Below, piece after piece: positions 14,405 through 25,648 of a DNA stretch of 64,000 nt (positions are counted from its first letter, which is position 1; every line of letters starts with the position of its first letter). The stretch is from NCBI GenBank assembly GCA_036023115.1, contig JAYKKT010000073.1, forward strand, positions 13,703,001-13,767,000, written 5' to 3'. Below the pieces are notes generated by a model. That model saw nothing but the letters and a program-made list of their open reading frames with translations, did not search any database and had not been told where the DNA came from. The DNA is from Brasenia schreberi (Eukaryota > Streptophyta > Magnoliopsida > Nymphaeales > Cabombaceae). The position numbers were made by a program, and so were the translations under genes.

Positions 14405-14545
14405 CAATGGGAGGCCGAAGCCAGGTATATCTTCATGCCCGGGGAACACGAACTCATGACCTTCATCTTGTGAGTCTAGTGGCCTACCCAGTGGGCTAAA
14501 GCTCTGAGTGCTAACTTGTAGCAGTCCAAGATGTGTGAGTTCATG
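14405..14545 (-). repeat. tRNA-like SINE piece (type B, minus strand)
   Basis: Minus strand reads TTAGCCCACTGGGTAGGCC (box A like) and GAGTTCGTGTTCCCC (box B like), 40-45 bases apart. Closest in style to the pieces at 7105 and 44315. No tRNA fold closes, so not a tRNA gene. Confidence 0.5.
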
Positions 14546-14782
14546 ACTGCTATGAACATAATCAATTATAACTTTGCCCTCTTTCACGTTAGATTCACTT
14601 CACGATCTCTTTCTTTCTTTAATACCAACTACTTTCTATTTTACCAAATCTAACGTTTACGTGATTGCATTTTGTACACATACCGAAATAATACGGTAAA
14701 TTTTATCATATCCACCAATAGTTCAAGTTCTTGTTCCCCTTAAGCAAGGTCTCGAGTTCGAATCTTGTGAAATAGAGTAAAC

Positions 14783-15225
14783 TAGGCAGGGTCGGTTCCT
14801 GACCGGCTTGGCAGTTTCACCAGGAATCGAACCAGTTTATAAAACCAGAACTAGAACCGACAATTTCAATACTCGAACCAAGGTACAGTTTTTAAATTTT
14901 TGGTATTTTTTAAATTTTCTTATATTTTTTAATTTTAATAAAAGTACATTTCCATACTCAAACCAATGTATAGTTTTTAAATTTTTTAAATAAAAGTATT
15001 GGTTCTAAGCTGTTCTGGACTCAAACCGAAATTGTGTTGAAACCGATATATTTTCAGATTTTTAATAAAAGTACTGGTTCCATACTCAAACTGAAACCGC
15101 CCCAAAATCGCCGGTTCCAGAATGGAATCAGAACTGTTCCCGGAGTTTTGAGCTAACTGGAACCGAACCTAAACCGATTCGATTACTGTTCTAGGTTCTG
15201 AGCTAACAGGAATCGGACATGTCTA
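14783..15225. mobile_element. hAT-like non-autonomous element (GGTTC-rich MITE)
   Basis: 443-bp block full of GGTTCC/GAACC words. Left end TAGGCAGGGTCGGTTCC; right end, reverse-complemented, TAGACATGTCCGATTCC (12 of 17 match), so it has short imperfect terminal inverted repeats. It is flanked by the 8-base direct repeat gagtaaac at 14775-14782 and 15226-15233. An 8-bp duplication with short TIRs is typical of the hAT superfamily. It encodes nothing. Relatives: 15993, 30453 and probably 39259. Confidence 0.78.
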
Positions 15226-15992
15226 GAGTAAACGAATGCCAGGAGAGTTTTGCATACATTAAAGTTCGCTACATGAATTCTTTATTTTTATAAAGCTCGA
15301 TAGTGTATCCTTCACAAGAAAGATATCATATTGACACTGCTCTTATATTTCCATGAGAAAATACCGACATTGTTCAATCTTTAGGCATCTTATTATGATA
15401 CATCAGAACCTTCAACTGTACAGTGACAACCGAGCCACAACAGATGCGTGAAAACTGGCTCTCACCATGAGGGGGCTTAGTTTGTATATTAATTAATGGC
15501 AGCAGAACCTACCTGTTTCCTTCGAGTCGCTCATCATCTCTTTATTGATTCAACTTGGTTGAGGAAACACGATATTATCATGGGAGATGAGATTCTGCTC
15601 CTAGCTAGCAATTATGGTTGAAGCAGTGAGTATCAACTTTTTCTTTTTCTCTTTTCTTTCCAAAGCTTATTCTTATCTTTTGGATCGTTGAATGTCATAA
15701 ATTCGTCGCAAAAGCTTTCAGAATATCGGCCACACAAGGAGCCTCGTGCTGGAAGCCCGTGAAGAGTTGATCATTCGTCTATGAGAATATTGAGGAGAGT
15801 ACACACACAGAAAAGACTGGGAATTCTTTCTTTATTCACATGCTTTGTCCAAACTATGTGCATTCTTCTTATCCATCGCAAAGTAACATAACGAAGTGCT
15901 TTCGCTGTGGCAATTAATGCCAAACCTTGTTCTTTTCTAAATCCTTTTTTCCCTGATAGGTGAGCTGAGCTTTGGAGAGATTGTTTGAGAGA
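15226..15992. other. Intergenic, no gene seen
   Basis: AT-rich non-coding DNA between two MITEs; no motif recognised. Confidence 0.5.
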
Positions 15993-16306
15993 TTAGACAT
16001 GGCCGATCCTATTTTACATGGAATCTCTAACCGGACCCAAACCAGGACTGTGCTGTGCTGGTTTAGGTTCTGGTTAGAAACCCAAACCATTTGGAACTGA
16101 AAAAATAATACAGGAAAATTTGGAATTAAAAATTAATAAATATAAAGAAACAGAAGTTTGGAAGCGTTCATTGCAATTTCATGGAAGGTAGAATCGAAGC
16201 CGAATTGTGTGGTCTCCAGTTTCAATGGTTTCAGTTTCAACCGATTCTTAGCCCGGTTCAATTTCGATTGAAACCATGAGACTGGTTCGAAACCGATCAT
16301 ATCTAG
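15993..16306. mobile_element. hAT-like non-autonomous element (GGTTC-rich MITE)
   Basis: Begins ttagacatggccgatcc and ends accgatcatatctag; the two ends are imperfect inverted repeats. Flanks ttgagaga (15985-15992) and ttgagata (16307-16314) agree at 7 of 8 bases, consistent with an old 8-bp duplication. Interior rich in GGTTC/GAACC words, non-coding. Same family as 14783-15225. Confidence 0.7.
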
Positions 16307-16314
16307 TTGAGATA

Positions 16315-16692
16315 TTGGATAGAACTATTATATCTTTTGCGTGGTTGCAAATCTAAATTAAGGAAAGGAAAACCTGTAAAGTAGCAAAAGCACCCCAAGT
16401 TTTATGCCAAACAAGTGCATCTTGTTCTCTTAGGTAGGATGTACTTCCAACCTTGGGCAAGTAACTAACCAACATGATGAACCCTATTGAAATGCAACGG
16501 TGGATAGCATTATGGATTTCATGAGAGCCCATATACCTATCTTTCGCTGGCATAATAATTGAGTGAAGGGCAATCCTTTTCTTGCTCTCTTTCTTTTCCT
16601 TCCTAATATCGTCCTTGCTTATGGGAATATGTGGACCTGCCATTAGGCCCTCGCAGCAAGCTGTACTGTTCTTTTAATAAAAACATACTGCC

Positions 16693-16743
<51 letters not shown>

Positions 16744-17440
16744 TAAAAGATAATGGATGGATAAATTACAGAGGAAGCTCACAATGGCCGTAGATGCCTC
16801 GGTAAGATTTTCCTTTTGGGAAAACAGTTACTACTCTTGAAAGGGAGGCTGGCTGGCCTGTTTTGTCCGTTTCCGTCCATCTCAAAAGTCGGGAAGCTGG
16901 AAAAGGAAAGAAAAAGAAATGACAGGACACGCTTTGGGGCGGATTTATTGGCCTCGGATGCAGACACGAGAAGGAGAGAGGGGGTGGTGGGCTGACAAAG
17001 TTAAAAGGCCAAGTCATTTGCAGGGAGGGCAATGCAGAGTAGCCCGGTCTACAAGCTGACCTTGTCGCTTATCAATGCACACTCATCTCTTGCTTGCCCC
17101 GCACGCTCCACTCCGCATTTAATTAAAACGCACAGCTGCCACAACACAAAACCATAAAGGCACCATGACTCTCATTGTGAGAAATTGCAGATGGTTATAT
17201 ATTTAAAAATGGATTTTAGTTGAAATTTAAATTTTTTAAATAAAAAATATACAAGTATATTTATTATACTTGGTATTTAACTTTTTGACTTAAGGAACTA
17301 ACCACTAATCTCTTGATAGAACGATTTTTAAGTAAATTAGAGCACTAATAAATGTAAACATGAACTAAACTCTTTATATATAATATTACTTTTACTGTGA
17401 ACATGTTACGTGCCTATAGGGCTACTCTTTTGAAGGGAAG
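16315..17440. other. Intergenic with (GA)n at 16697-16741
   Basis: Holds a 22-unit GA microsatellite at about 16697-16741. The rest shows no coding family. The minus-strand ORFs at 16353-16643 and 16766-17032 have no motif. Confidence 0.6.
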
Positions 17441-17675
17441 AACTCTCAAATAAATATTGTAACGTGTTTGGCCCACGCATAAGGCATGACAACTTTTAAG
17501 TTGTTTGCTATCGATAAAAATTGTCTTATTACTTATCACATATGTTTTCCATTTACTCTCTTGTATTTACAATGTTATACTGTATTTAGTTATTTAAAAG
17601 ATTACTCATAGCCTCACTCGGCTCAAGTTCTCTATATAAGGTATGACAACTTTGGTATCAAAACTCTTTCCAATC
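17441..17675 (+). mobile_element. Possible solo-LTR end with primer-binding-like site
   Basis: A TATA-like ctatataagg (about 17631) is followed by acaactttGGTATCAAAAC (about 17650-17668), which resembles the TGGTATCAGAGC primer-binding site (initiator Met tRNA) just after an LTR. The block ataaggYatgacaactt occurs twice (17480 and 17638). No second LTR found, so this is tentative. Confidence 0.35.
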
Positions 17676-18879
17676 CTTTTTCATCTCAATCAACTAAATA
17701 AAGATGAATCCAAAGAACTTAGGAAACACTAAATGTTGACACACACTACACAGACAAACACAAAAAGGAATGCAAGAAAAACATCTTAATAAATTTTGTG
17801 AAAAAGGTTAAGAACTTTTTGGCTGACAAAGATAAGAAATGATATGATCATCAAAGAAAGATAAGAAACCCTGAGGCACGCTTGAGACCTTCACTAGGCA
17901 ATTGTTCATAGGAACCATCACCTCTTTTGAGATAATAAAATCTTGAAGTTTGATGCTCCATGGACATTGTAAAGGTGGATATGAGGGATCGATATTGTAT
18001 TATCATTCTTCAGAGCTTTTCATGACTATTGTCAATCTGAGACAATATGAGCATGTTTTATGTAACAGGGGTAAATTGAATCTCATTATTTTTCTTGTAT
18101 TTTTATCAAATATAAATCGTGAATTATAGCACATGAAAGGTGACCTGATTGCACGCAACAATCGAGGACCAAGCCAATGACCATTGTTGCCCTTGCAAAT
18201 TTTAGTACATAGGAATGCTTGCCATTAGAGATGGTGGCAATAGCTCTAATGGACTTCGTACACAATCTTTTCGTGCACATAAGTAGTTGAGAATCGATCC
18301 CATTACACAACAGCAACTCCATCTTTCTAAGACAAGCTAGGGGTCATCTTTTAGACCTCAACACTAAAGTATTTATAGTGAAAAACTTTTTATAAAAGTT
18401 GGCTTTGTATTCTCCGTCTTTCCTGTTTTAGGCTTTCCATTATAAGCCTTTGATCTTATCTTTTAACGTATATGTTTTTATCTTTTAGATAACGTATCCA
18501 TGGAATACAGAAAGATAGCTTGTCTTCCAGTTTTTCATGAATTTATTATTGAGAATGGCTAAATCCGACGTTACATCTCCCACTTTACTATTTGAGCCAA
18601 GCTTTATGACATATTGATTTTTACATCCCACTTTTTATAGGTTTTCTCAAGTCGTGCTAGGTACGATTGTAAGTATAATTGCAATTGATACATGTTGTAT
18701 GGTTTTTTGTATGCAACACGTTTTTTCTTACACAACAATCATCATCGTGTAAATTAATATACTTTACACAAATCTCAAACCCATGTTTGCAATATGCTTT
18801 GAGAAAAGACCATCAATTATGCTTTTTGTCAAGTAGTCTATCAACATATCATTAGTTGCATATATGATATGAATATCTC
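17676..18879. other. Intergenic, no gene recognised
   Basis: Non-coding by eye. It may contain decayed retrotransposon sequence linking the LTR-like block on the left and the copia fragment on the right, but no domain can be read. Confidence 0.4.
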
Positions 18880-19420
18880 ATTTTTCTTTAACCATATTAT
18901 AGATATAGTGGTACTTAACCATTATATACTTGCTTCTTGAGCTATCAACTTCACTCTTAATCAGAGTGATTGTTTCATTGTTGTTATAATAAATGACAAA
19001 TGACTTGTTTGATATATCCAACTTCAAATCACATATGAAGTGGTTTATCCAAATGACACTCGTTACAACCATAGATTAACCAACATACTCTACTTCTTAT
19101 GTATGCAATGCTATACAACTCTTTTGCGTACAAGCTTAAGAAACAACTCTACCTCCAAATTAAAATATTTGTCATGACAAATGATTTGTTAGATATATCC
19201 AACTTCAAATCACGTACGAAGCAGTTTATCCAAACGACACTCGTTGCAACCATACATTAAGCAACATACTCCACTTCTTATGTATGTAATGTTATACAAC
19301 TCTTTTTCTTAAAAGCTTAAAAAACAACTCTACTTCTAAATAAAAATATTTGTTTAAAGATTGATTTGTTGTAATTTTTGTTCTTAACAAAGTCAACATG
19401 TGAGTATCCTATAACTTTAA
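18880..19420 (-). mobile_element. Ty1/copia RNase H fragment with internal duplication
   Basis: Minus strand reads WINHFICDLKLDISNKSFVI, then a decayed DNN box and SRSKYIMVKYHYI, collinear with copia RNase H (WLR.FI.DL...I...DN..A.......KHI...YH.I). A second diverged copy of the same part lies at about 19172-19345, offset by 181 bases from 18990-19160. Stops and frame breaks show that it is inactive. Confidence 0.72.
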
Positions 19421-19551
19421 CTTCTTATGCATGACTGTGTATATAGGACAGATGATGTTTCCCACGTTATCCTTTCACATTCCAATTTTTATAAATGTTA
19501 GATGTGAAATTGTGGGCCGGAGGCCCCCACTGTGAATAGCATATATATATA

Positions 19552-19938
19552 TGTGACCCTCTAACTATCAAGAACATGACTATGGCTGTAGAACCAGCCC
19601 CCCTTGTGGGATTCCTCGACAGCTTCCGTTAGAAGTCTTTTGGGGCCTCTTCTTGGAGTCAACCCTTTTTGCTTCTAACATTTGTACAGACACCCCCAAC
19701 CAAGTTGTAGCGTCTAAGGAGGATACGCAACACTCTTCCTATTTAATAAAGCTATTATTTTCACTCATTGTCTTTGCCTCCTTGCGAACTTTAGAACTCA
19801 TTCAAAATAAGTGTCTTGCTTCTGCACTGTGCCCGAACTTTAGAACTCATTGTCTTTACCTCCCTTTATTTTTACTCATTGTCTTTAATAAAGCTTCAGT
19901 TGAACGTCGGTCATGCGCCAAACCATTTGGCAGTGACA
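19552..19938 (+). repeat. 5' LTR of chromovirus
   Basis: Starts TGTGACCCTC and ends CAGTGACA. Shares with the 3' LTR the blocks aacatgactat, cccccttgtgggat, gaagtcttttggg, aaccaagttgtagcgt and cgccaaacc. Longer than the 3' LTR (387 versus about 355 bases) because a 'gaactttagaactcattgtc' segment is repeated inside it. Confidence 0.88.
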
Positions 19939-19942
19939 ACTT

Positions 19943-19956
19943 TGGTATTAGATCAC
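19943..19956 (+). promoter_or_regulatory. Primer-binding site
   Basis: TGGTATTAGATCAC four bases after the 5' LTR resembles TGGTATCAGAGC, the complement of the initiator Met tRNA 3' end used by most plant LTR retrotransposons. Confidence 0.7.
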
Positions 19957-20053
19957 GGTTCGGTTGGAAGTTGGGACATGGAATTGATAGATTGCTAACA
20001 TTGGGGGCATTAACATGACATCAATTTCAGAAGTGCACGGGAAAGCTTTACCA

Positions 20054-21050
20054 ATGGCTTAGGGAAAGAACCGATGGGAGAAAGAAAAGGGTAAGAAAGG
20101 CATGTCTAATGCGGACATAGACGTTGTAACGAGTCTGGAGACCCAATTGTACACACTTGAGGAGGAGTATGCCTCCTTAAGGCAATCATTGGCATGAGTT
20201 ACGACTGGTAATGACGTTTTGAATGCAGAGTTATTCGACGGTGATTCATCCCTTCGGGATCGTATAGATAGTCTTGAGACCGTCCAAGACTCTCTTTTAG
20301 CCCGTTTGGTAGAGGTCGAATAGAAACAAAATTTTGGTGGGGGAGAAAGGACCCCTAGATTGAATGTGAAGGGTCTGAAGCCGTACTCAGGCATAAGGGA
20401 TGGGAAAGTGATTGAGAATTTACTTTGTCACTTGAATATGTACATTAAGGTTGGAAATCTTGAAGATGAGGAACAGAAGATTGCCACAGCCTCAACTTTT
20501 CTGGATGATGATTCCTTCCTGTGGTGGCATCGGAAGCTTGAAGAGATTGAGAACGGGGAGTGCAAGTTGGAAACGGATGAAGGTTTTAAGGAGTTAAGGG
20601 AGTACTTTCTGCTTCAAAATATTAAAGAGGTAGCTAAGCAAAAGCTCTCCAACTTGAAGCAAAAGGGTTCAATTAATGAGTATATCAAAGACTACCAGTC
20701 ATTGATGCTAAGTATTAAGACCATGACGATGGAAGACCATATCTTTGACTTTCTCAATAACTTAAAGCCTTGGGCGGAACAGGAGCTTCGCTGTGGGAAC
20801 CTGTAGACGCTATCTGAAGCTATAACGGTTGCTGAACAACTGGTGGACAGCCGTAGAACTGATGTGAAAAAGCCCTTGAAGAAGAATTCTAACGAAAAGA
20901 AGGGTTATGAGAAAAAAGATTGAGACCGCTGAGAATCGGCAAAAAGGCCTGATGGCAAGGCAAAGCCAAAGGGTCCATACAAGCTGGCGTGCTGGCTCTG
21001 CGGAGGCCCGCACAAGTATGTGGAATGCCCAAACAAAAATGACATCGGGC
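20054..21050 (+). pseudogene. Chromovirus gag (capsid and zinc knuckle), with stops
   Basis: Reading from ATG 20054, one frame runs to the zinc knuckle but meets in-frame stops at codon 3 and several later places. Recognisable: a coiled-coil N-part, the capsid-like core (20360-20806, with DDDSFLWWHRKLEEI and LNNLKPWAEQELR), and the CCHC knuckle CWLCGGPHKYVEC at 20990-21028 (C-x2-C-x4-H-x4-C). The same frame continues into protease, so gag and pol form a single polyprotein. The stops are TAG/TGA at positions that look like former CAG or CGA codons. Confidence 0.82.
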
Positions 21051-21149
21051 GCGTGAATGCTATGGAACAAGAGCCTGATGAGCCGCTGATGGGAGCTCTC
21101 CAATGGATGAATGTTATGAATAATACTAAGACACCGGTTCTGATGGCAC

Positions 21150-21640
21150 CTCTTTGCAAAGGCTTAATGTACTTAGACGTTTTTGTCAAAGGTATAGTCA
21201 CAAAAGCAATGGTAGACACTGGAGCAACGCAAAACTTCATCACACTGGCAGAAGCGAACCGCTTAGGTGTGAAGTGTGTTAAACGGGAGGGTCTAATAAA
21301 GGTCGTGAATTTAGCACCCATGAAGATGGTGGGTGAGGCAAAGGTAGTGCCAATCCGAATTGGGAGTTGGGAGGGTGTGACCAACTTCTTCGTTTTCTCG
21401 ATGGACGATTACTAGTTGGTTTTGGGTCTAGAGTTCTTGCGGGAGTGCGATGAGGAGATACGGTCAAAGCATAACTTTGTAGCTTTACTTAAAGGAGACA
21501 CATCCTATGTGACCAAGGTACAAATAAAGCTAATGGAGTCTGGAAAAAGCTTAACCCGTGTGATATCTGCACTTCAACCTAAAACGGGTTTGGGGCGAGG
21601 TGAAAAGACTTACCTCGTAGCAATTCAGATATAAGAGGAG
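21150..21640 (+). pseudogene. Chromovirus aspartic protease domain
   Basis: Retropepsin fold with the active-site motif VDTGATQNFI (Asp codon at 21215-21217) and the later LGLEFL box (about 21422-21440). An in-frame TAG sits just before LVLGLEFL and another stop ends the segment at 21634. Confidence 0.85.
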
Positions 21641-21679
21641 GACATGGCACCCAACATGGGGGCACCCCCGAAACTTAAT

Positions 21680-22960
21680 GGAGTGCTAAGGGAGTTTGAC
21701 GATGTGATGCCCGGAGGGAGATCGACCACTAAATTGAGTTATTGCCTACAGCTAGACTACCGAACATGATGCCTTCCCGCGTGGCATTGATCAAATTGAA
21801 ATAACTAAGGGAACACTTATATGAGATATTGGCATCCAGAATCATAAGACCTTTAAAAGCACCATTTGGCGTGCCCGTACTCTTCCAAACCAGGTCCGAT
21901 GGATCACAACGGCTTTGCGTAGACTATCGTACCCTAAATAAGCTTACGGTGAAGAACAAGTACCCCTTCCTTTGAGGACTTGTTCGACCAACTTGGACAG
22001 GCACGAGTCTTCTCTAAGTTAGATCTTCGTTCGAGGTACTCATAGGTACGAATCGCTGAGGGAAGACTACATGCGGAACTCATTATGGTGCCTATGAGTT
22101 TTTTGTGATGTCATTCGGGCTAACTAATGCTCCATCAACTTTATCAACTTTGATCAATAAGATCTTTTATCTATTCCTTGATCAATTTGTCGTCGTCTAC
22201 CTAGATGACATAGTGGTGCAGAACACTTCCATGGATCAACATATTCATCACCTGCGGACAGTCTTTCAGCTACTGCGGGAGAATCATTTCTATGTCAAAA
22301 GAAAAAAGTGCCTATTTGGACAGACTCAGATAGACTTTTTATGCCATGTGATTGGCAATGGAAAGATGCGAATGGATGGGAGGAATATCTAAGCTATCAA
22401 AGACTAACAACCTTCAACTAGCCTAACGGGCTTACGCTCCTTTCTCGGATTGGCTAACTACTAGTGTCGTTTTATCAAAGGATACACCGCTCTCGCAACC
22501 CTCTGGACGGAAAAGATGAAGAAGGGTTAGACTTTGGACTAGATGAAGTCTTGCTAGGAAGCCTTCGAAAAGTTGAAGGAGGCGGTGACAAGGGAACCTA
22601 TGTTGGTGCTGCCGGATAATAACCAACCGTTCGAAATACAAACAGATGCTTCAGACTTTGCCTTAGGCGGGGTGCTTATGCAGAATAGACACCCCATCAC
22701 CTTTGAGAGTCAGAAGCTCAAAGACGTAGAAAGACGATACTGAGTTTATGAAAAAGAGATGACGGCAGTGGTACACTGTCTTCGCTTATGGAAACACTAC
22801 ATCCTCGGGAACCACTTCACGGTTTGGACAAACAATGTAATTGTGAGTTATTTCCAGACACAAAAGAAGCTCTCGGCAAAACAAGCACAATGGCAGAGTT
22901 CAATTTCATGTTGCTCTATAAGGTGGGTAAGACTAACTCAATGGCAGACACATTGAGTAG
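21680..22960 (+). pseudogene. Chromovirus reverse transcriptase and RNase H
   Basis: The finger/palm region (21830-22100) is frame-broken. Palm follows with SFGLTNAPSTL and the catalytic box VVYLDDIVV (Tyr-Leu-Asp-Asp codons 22198-22209). RNase H starts at FEIQTDASDFALGGVL (about 22636), then KEMTAVVHCLRLWKHYILG and FTVWTNN, where the usual second acidic residue (TDH) is lost. Multiple stops, for example in the connection at 22390-22560. Confidence 0.85.
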
Positions 22961-23119
22961 ACGGGCAGAGTTGGTTGCTCTTCAGGGAGATGGTAAATCT
23001 TCCAGTGTGAATGTTCAAAGTAACTTGGTGGAGCGGATTCGTGCCAGTTTGGAGGCAGACGGGATGCCAAGCAACTCAAAACATTAGTCCATGAGGATAA
23101 GATTAAGTGATTTTGGGTT

Positions 23120-24050
23120 GAAGACGGTTTGCTACTAAAAAGAGGGGATAGGTTGTATGTGCCAAGGATGGGAAACTTAAGAAGAGAAGTCCTGAAGGAG
23201 TACCATGACTCACCTTGGGCTGGACACCCGGGTATGGAGCAGGCTAAAGCTTTGCTAAAGAGATCCTTTTAGTGGCCCAACATGGGGGGACTATGTGGCT
23301 GCGTATGTGCGGACTTGCCTCATTTGCCAACAGAATAAGGTTGAGAACAAAAAATCGGTAAGACTCTTAGAACCATTGCCGATTTCGAGCCGACCATGGG
23401 AGAGTGTATCCATGGACTTTATCTTGAATCTACCTAAGTCAAATGCTTGTCAATCCATCTTGGTGGTAGTGGACAAGTTTTCCAAGTGTAGGATATTTGT
23501 GGCAGCCCCATTGAAGCGCACGACAAAGCTCTTCATCAAGCATGTGATCAAGTACTCGAGAGTCCCTTGCAACATTGTTAGTGACCGCGATGCCCGATTT
23601 ATAAGCAAATTTTGACGAGAGGTCTTTCGGTTGTTGGGTACGAAGTTATTATTCTCAACAAACTGTCACTTGCAAATGGATGGCTAAACGAAAAGAATCA
23701 ATGCCTTGGTGGAATGCTACCTTCGACATTATATTTGTGCCAAACAGAGGGATTGGATTGAGTGGATGGACCTCGCTCAATTTTCATATAACTTGGAGGT
23801 TAGTGAGTCTACCGGCAGGAGCCCCTTTGAACTGGCTACGGGACAATTGCCACAAACTCCTCATTCACTGGCGGCAAAGAAAACTGGGAGGGTGCGGGCG
23901 GCATACTCATTTGCAGCGAACATTTAAGAGAGATGTGATCTGGCACACGTGCTCCTTGAGAAGGCAACTAAGCGAATGAAGAAATGGGCCGACATAAAAC
24001 ATTGCGTTGTTGCGTTTAGTTTAGGGGATCACGTTCTCAATATTTTCATG
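23120..24050 (+). pseudogene. Chromovirus integrase
   Basis: Zinc-binding HHCC part: HDSPWAGHPGMEQAK (about 23206) with TCLICQQNK (about 23315). Catalytic core: ESVSMDFILNLPKS (first Asp, about 23414), IVSDRDARFISKF (second Asp, about 23582), then a frameshifted stretch that holds the expected Glu region (ALVECYLRHYI, about 23702). Stops and at least two frameshifts. Confidence 0.83.
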
Positions 24051-24109
24051 GGCATCACGCGACATTGATCTGCAAGTTTGATAGAGCCTATAAGATCATA
24101 AAAAGGGTA

Positions 24110-24380
24110 GGGAGCTGGGTGTATAAGGTGGATATGTCGGGCTATGTTCGGACGCACCCTGTCTTCCATGTGAGCAACCTGAAAGCGTACCATGCAGATG
24201 CGCAAGGCTAGTGGTGCAACAGTCCAACACGGGCACCAGCTTACCTCAGGACCCCGGGTTGTAAAGAAGTGGAATTGATCAAGGACCATGTACCTGGCAC
24301 CATAGTCGGGCGACAGACCCGTTACCTTGTGAAATGGAAAGGACTTGATGCGGACCAAGCCACTTGAGGAAAATGGTATA
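24110..24380 (+). pseudogene. Integrase C-terminus and chromodomain
   Basis: GYVRTHPVFHVSNLKAYHAD is the standard end of Ty3 integrase (HPVFHVS.LK). About 60 residues later, VELIKDHVPG..QTRYLVKWKG reads as a chromodomain (YLVKWKG core, about 24268-24366) and is cut by a stop where the conserved Trp-Glu should follow. The chromodomain is the defining feature of chromoviruses, which tend to insert into heterochromatin. Confidence 0.82.
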
Positions 24381-24456
24381 CTCTAAGGTAATTTTCAAAG
24401 ACACTTGCGGAGTACTATTGGCGCATTGAAACGTTGTCGCAGATGCCAACGACTTC

Positions 24457-24468
24457 GGTGGGGGAGAA
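24457..24468 (+). promoter_or_regulatory. Polypurine tract
   Basis: ggtgggggagaa directly before the 3' LTR start TG; primes plus-strand DNA synthesis in LTR retrotransposons. Confidence 0.75.
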
Positions 24469-24816
24469 TGTGGCCCTCCAACTATCGAGAACATGACTAT
24501 AGCTGTAGAATCGGGCCCCCTTGTGGGATCCCCGACAGCTTTCATTAGAAGTCTTTTGGGACCTCCTCTTAGAGACAACCCTTTTTGCTTGTAACATTTG
24601 TAAAGATACCTACAACCAAGTTGTAGCGTGTAAGGGGGACACACAACACTCTTCATATTCAATAAAGCTATCCTTTGCCTTGATTGCCTTTGCCTCTTTG
24701 CAAACTTGAGAACTCATTTGAACTAAGTGTCTTGCTTTCGTGCTGCGCCCGAACTAGAGTAAAGGTTGGCTTAACCGCCTTCGATTGAGCACCCATCACG
24801 CGCCAAACCCTTTGGC

Positions 24817-24823
<7 letters not shown>
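24469..24823 (+). repeat. 3' LTR of chromovirus
   Basis: Starts TGTGGCCCTCC and ends ggccgtgata, where the 5' LTR has ggcagtgaca; the terminal CA is mutated to TA or lost in the following (AT)n. Many base differences from the 5' LTR and a length difference show that the insertion is not recent. Confidence 0.85.

Positions 24824-24892
<69 letters not shown>
24821..24892. repeat. (AT)n microsatellite at the chromovirus 3' end
   Basis: About 36 AT units directly after the 3' LTR. A shorter (TA)6 run (19540-19551) precedes the 5' LTR, so the element split or landed at the edge of an AT tract. Confidence 0.93.
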
Positions 24893-24895
<3 letters not shown>

Positions 24896-25648
24896 GGGGA
24901 CATTGCCCACAACGTCATTTGAGATTTGAATGGTAAATGGGAGCCACTGTCGTGCATAAAGTCAAGTGTCAACAGCAATAAATGGGAATGGCACGAAACG
25001 TCATGCATCGAAGTCCATTGATATTGCCAATTCAACTTAAAACAGAAGAGTGGAAAACATATAACCGCGGGTCCAAATACTTGTGTGGGGCCAAACTGAA
25101 GTTCAACCATATGTAAATGCATCTAAATTCTTTTCATCCTTTATTGCCGGTCGATGCATCGTCTTCGTGTTTGTCTTTCATATAGAGCCCATCTTCTGGG
25201 CAACACCTTGCATGATATGAAGGTCATGTGCCACCATGGCCACCCATTTCAACAATTCTTCCAGACGTGCATTATACACCTGTAAGATCAATAAAATATT
25301 ATCGTTGTTATGTGAGCAAAGTGGTTTGCCATTACAGCAACTTTCATAAGAAAAGAACAAGATTCACATTATTTAGCTTAGGTGAATAAATTGGAGAATA
25401 GTTGTACTGGGGGACCGAATGTGGGACTCTTCATCGTCGTCCGTTTGCTTACAGTCAGAGTTGGATAGTTGGAGCCACTTTGGCCATCATTCGCCCTGCC
25501 GGCCCAAACAATTCAATGGGTTAGCTCCAAATTCAATGGGGTCAAATAGCAAGAACTGTACCTTTTGATTGATCAGGCACCGTCATGTTTACAGCGGATT
25601 CATTAGGTTTTGGCAGTTCTTCTTGGGAAGGAAAAAGGCAGTTCATTT
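24893..25648. other. Intergenic, no gene seen
   Basis: Non-coding DNA; no family motif on either strand. Confidence 0.5.

Larger units (their letters stand above)
19552..24823 (+). mobile_element. Ty3 chromovirus LTR retrotransposon, complete in layout but decayed
   Basis: A 5.27-kb element with both LTRs, primer-binding site, polypurine tract and gag-protease-RT-RNase H-integrase-chromodomain in the usual Ty3 order, all on the plus strand. The pol reading frame is broken by many stops and several frameshifts. It sits in an (AT)n tract: TA repeats touch both ends, so the target duplication cannot be read exactly. The chromodomain after integrase places it among plant chromoviruses; the exact clade is not resolved. 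It cannot encode working proteins. Confidence 0.93.
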
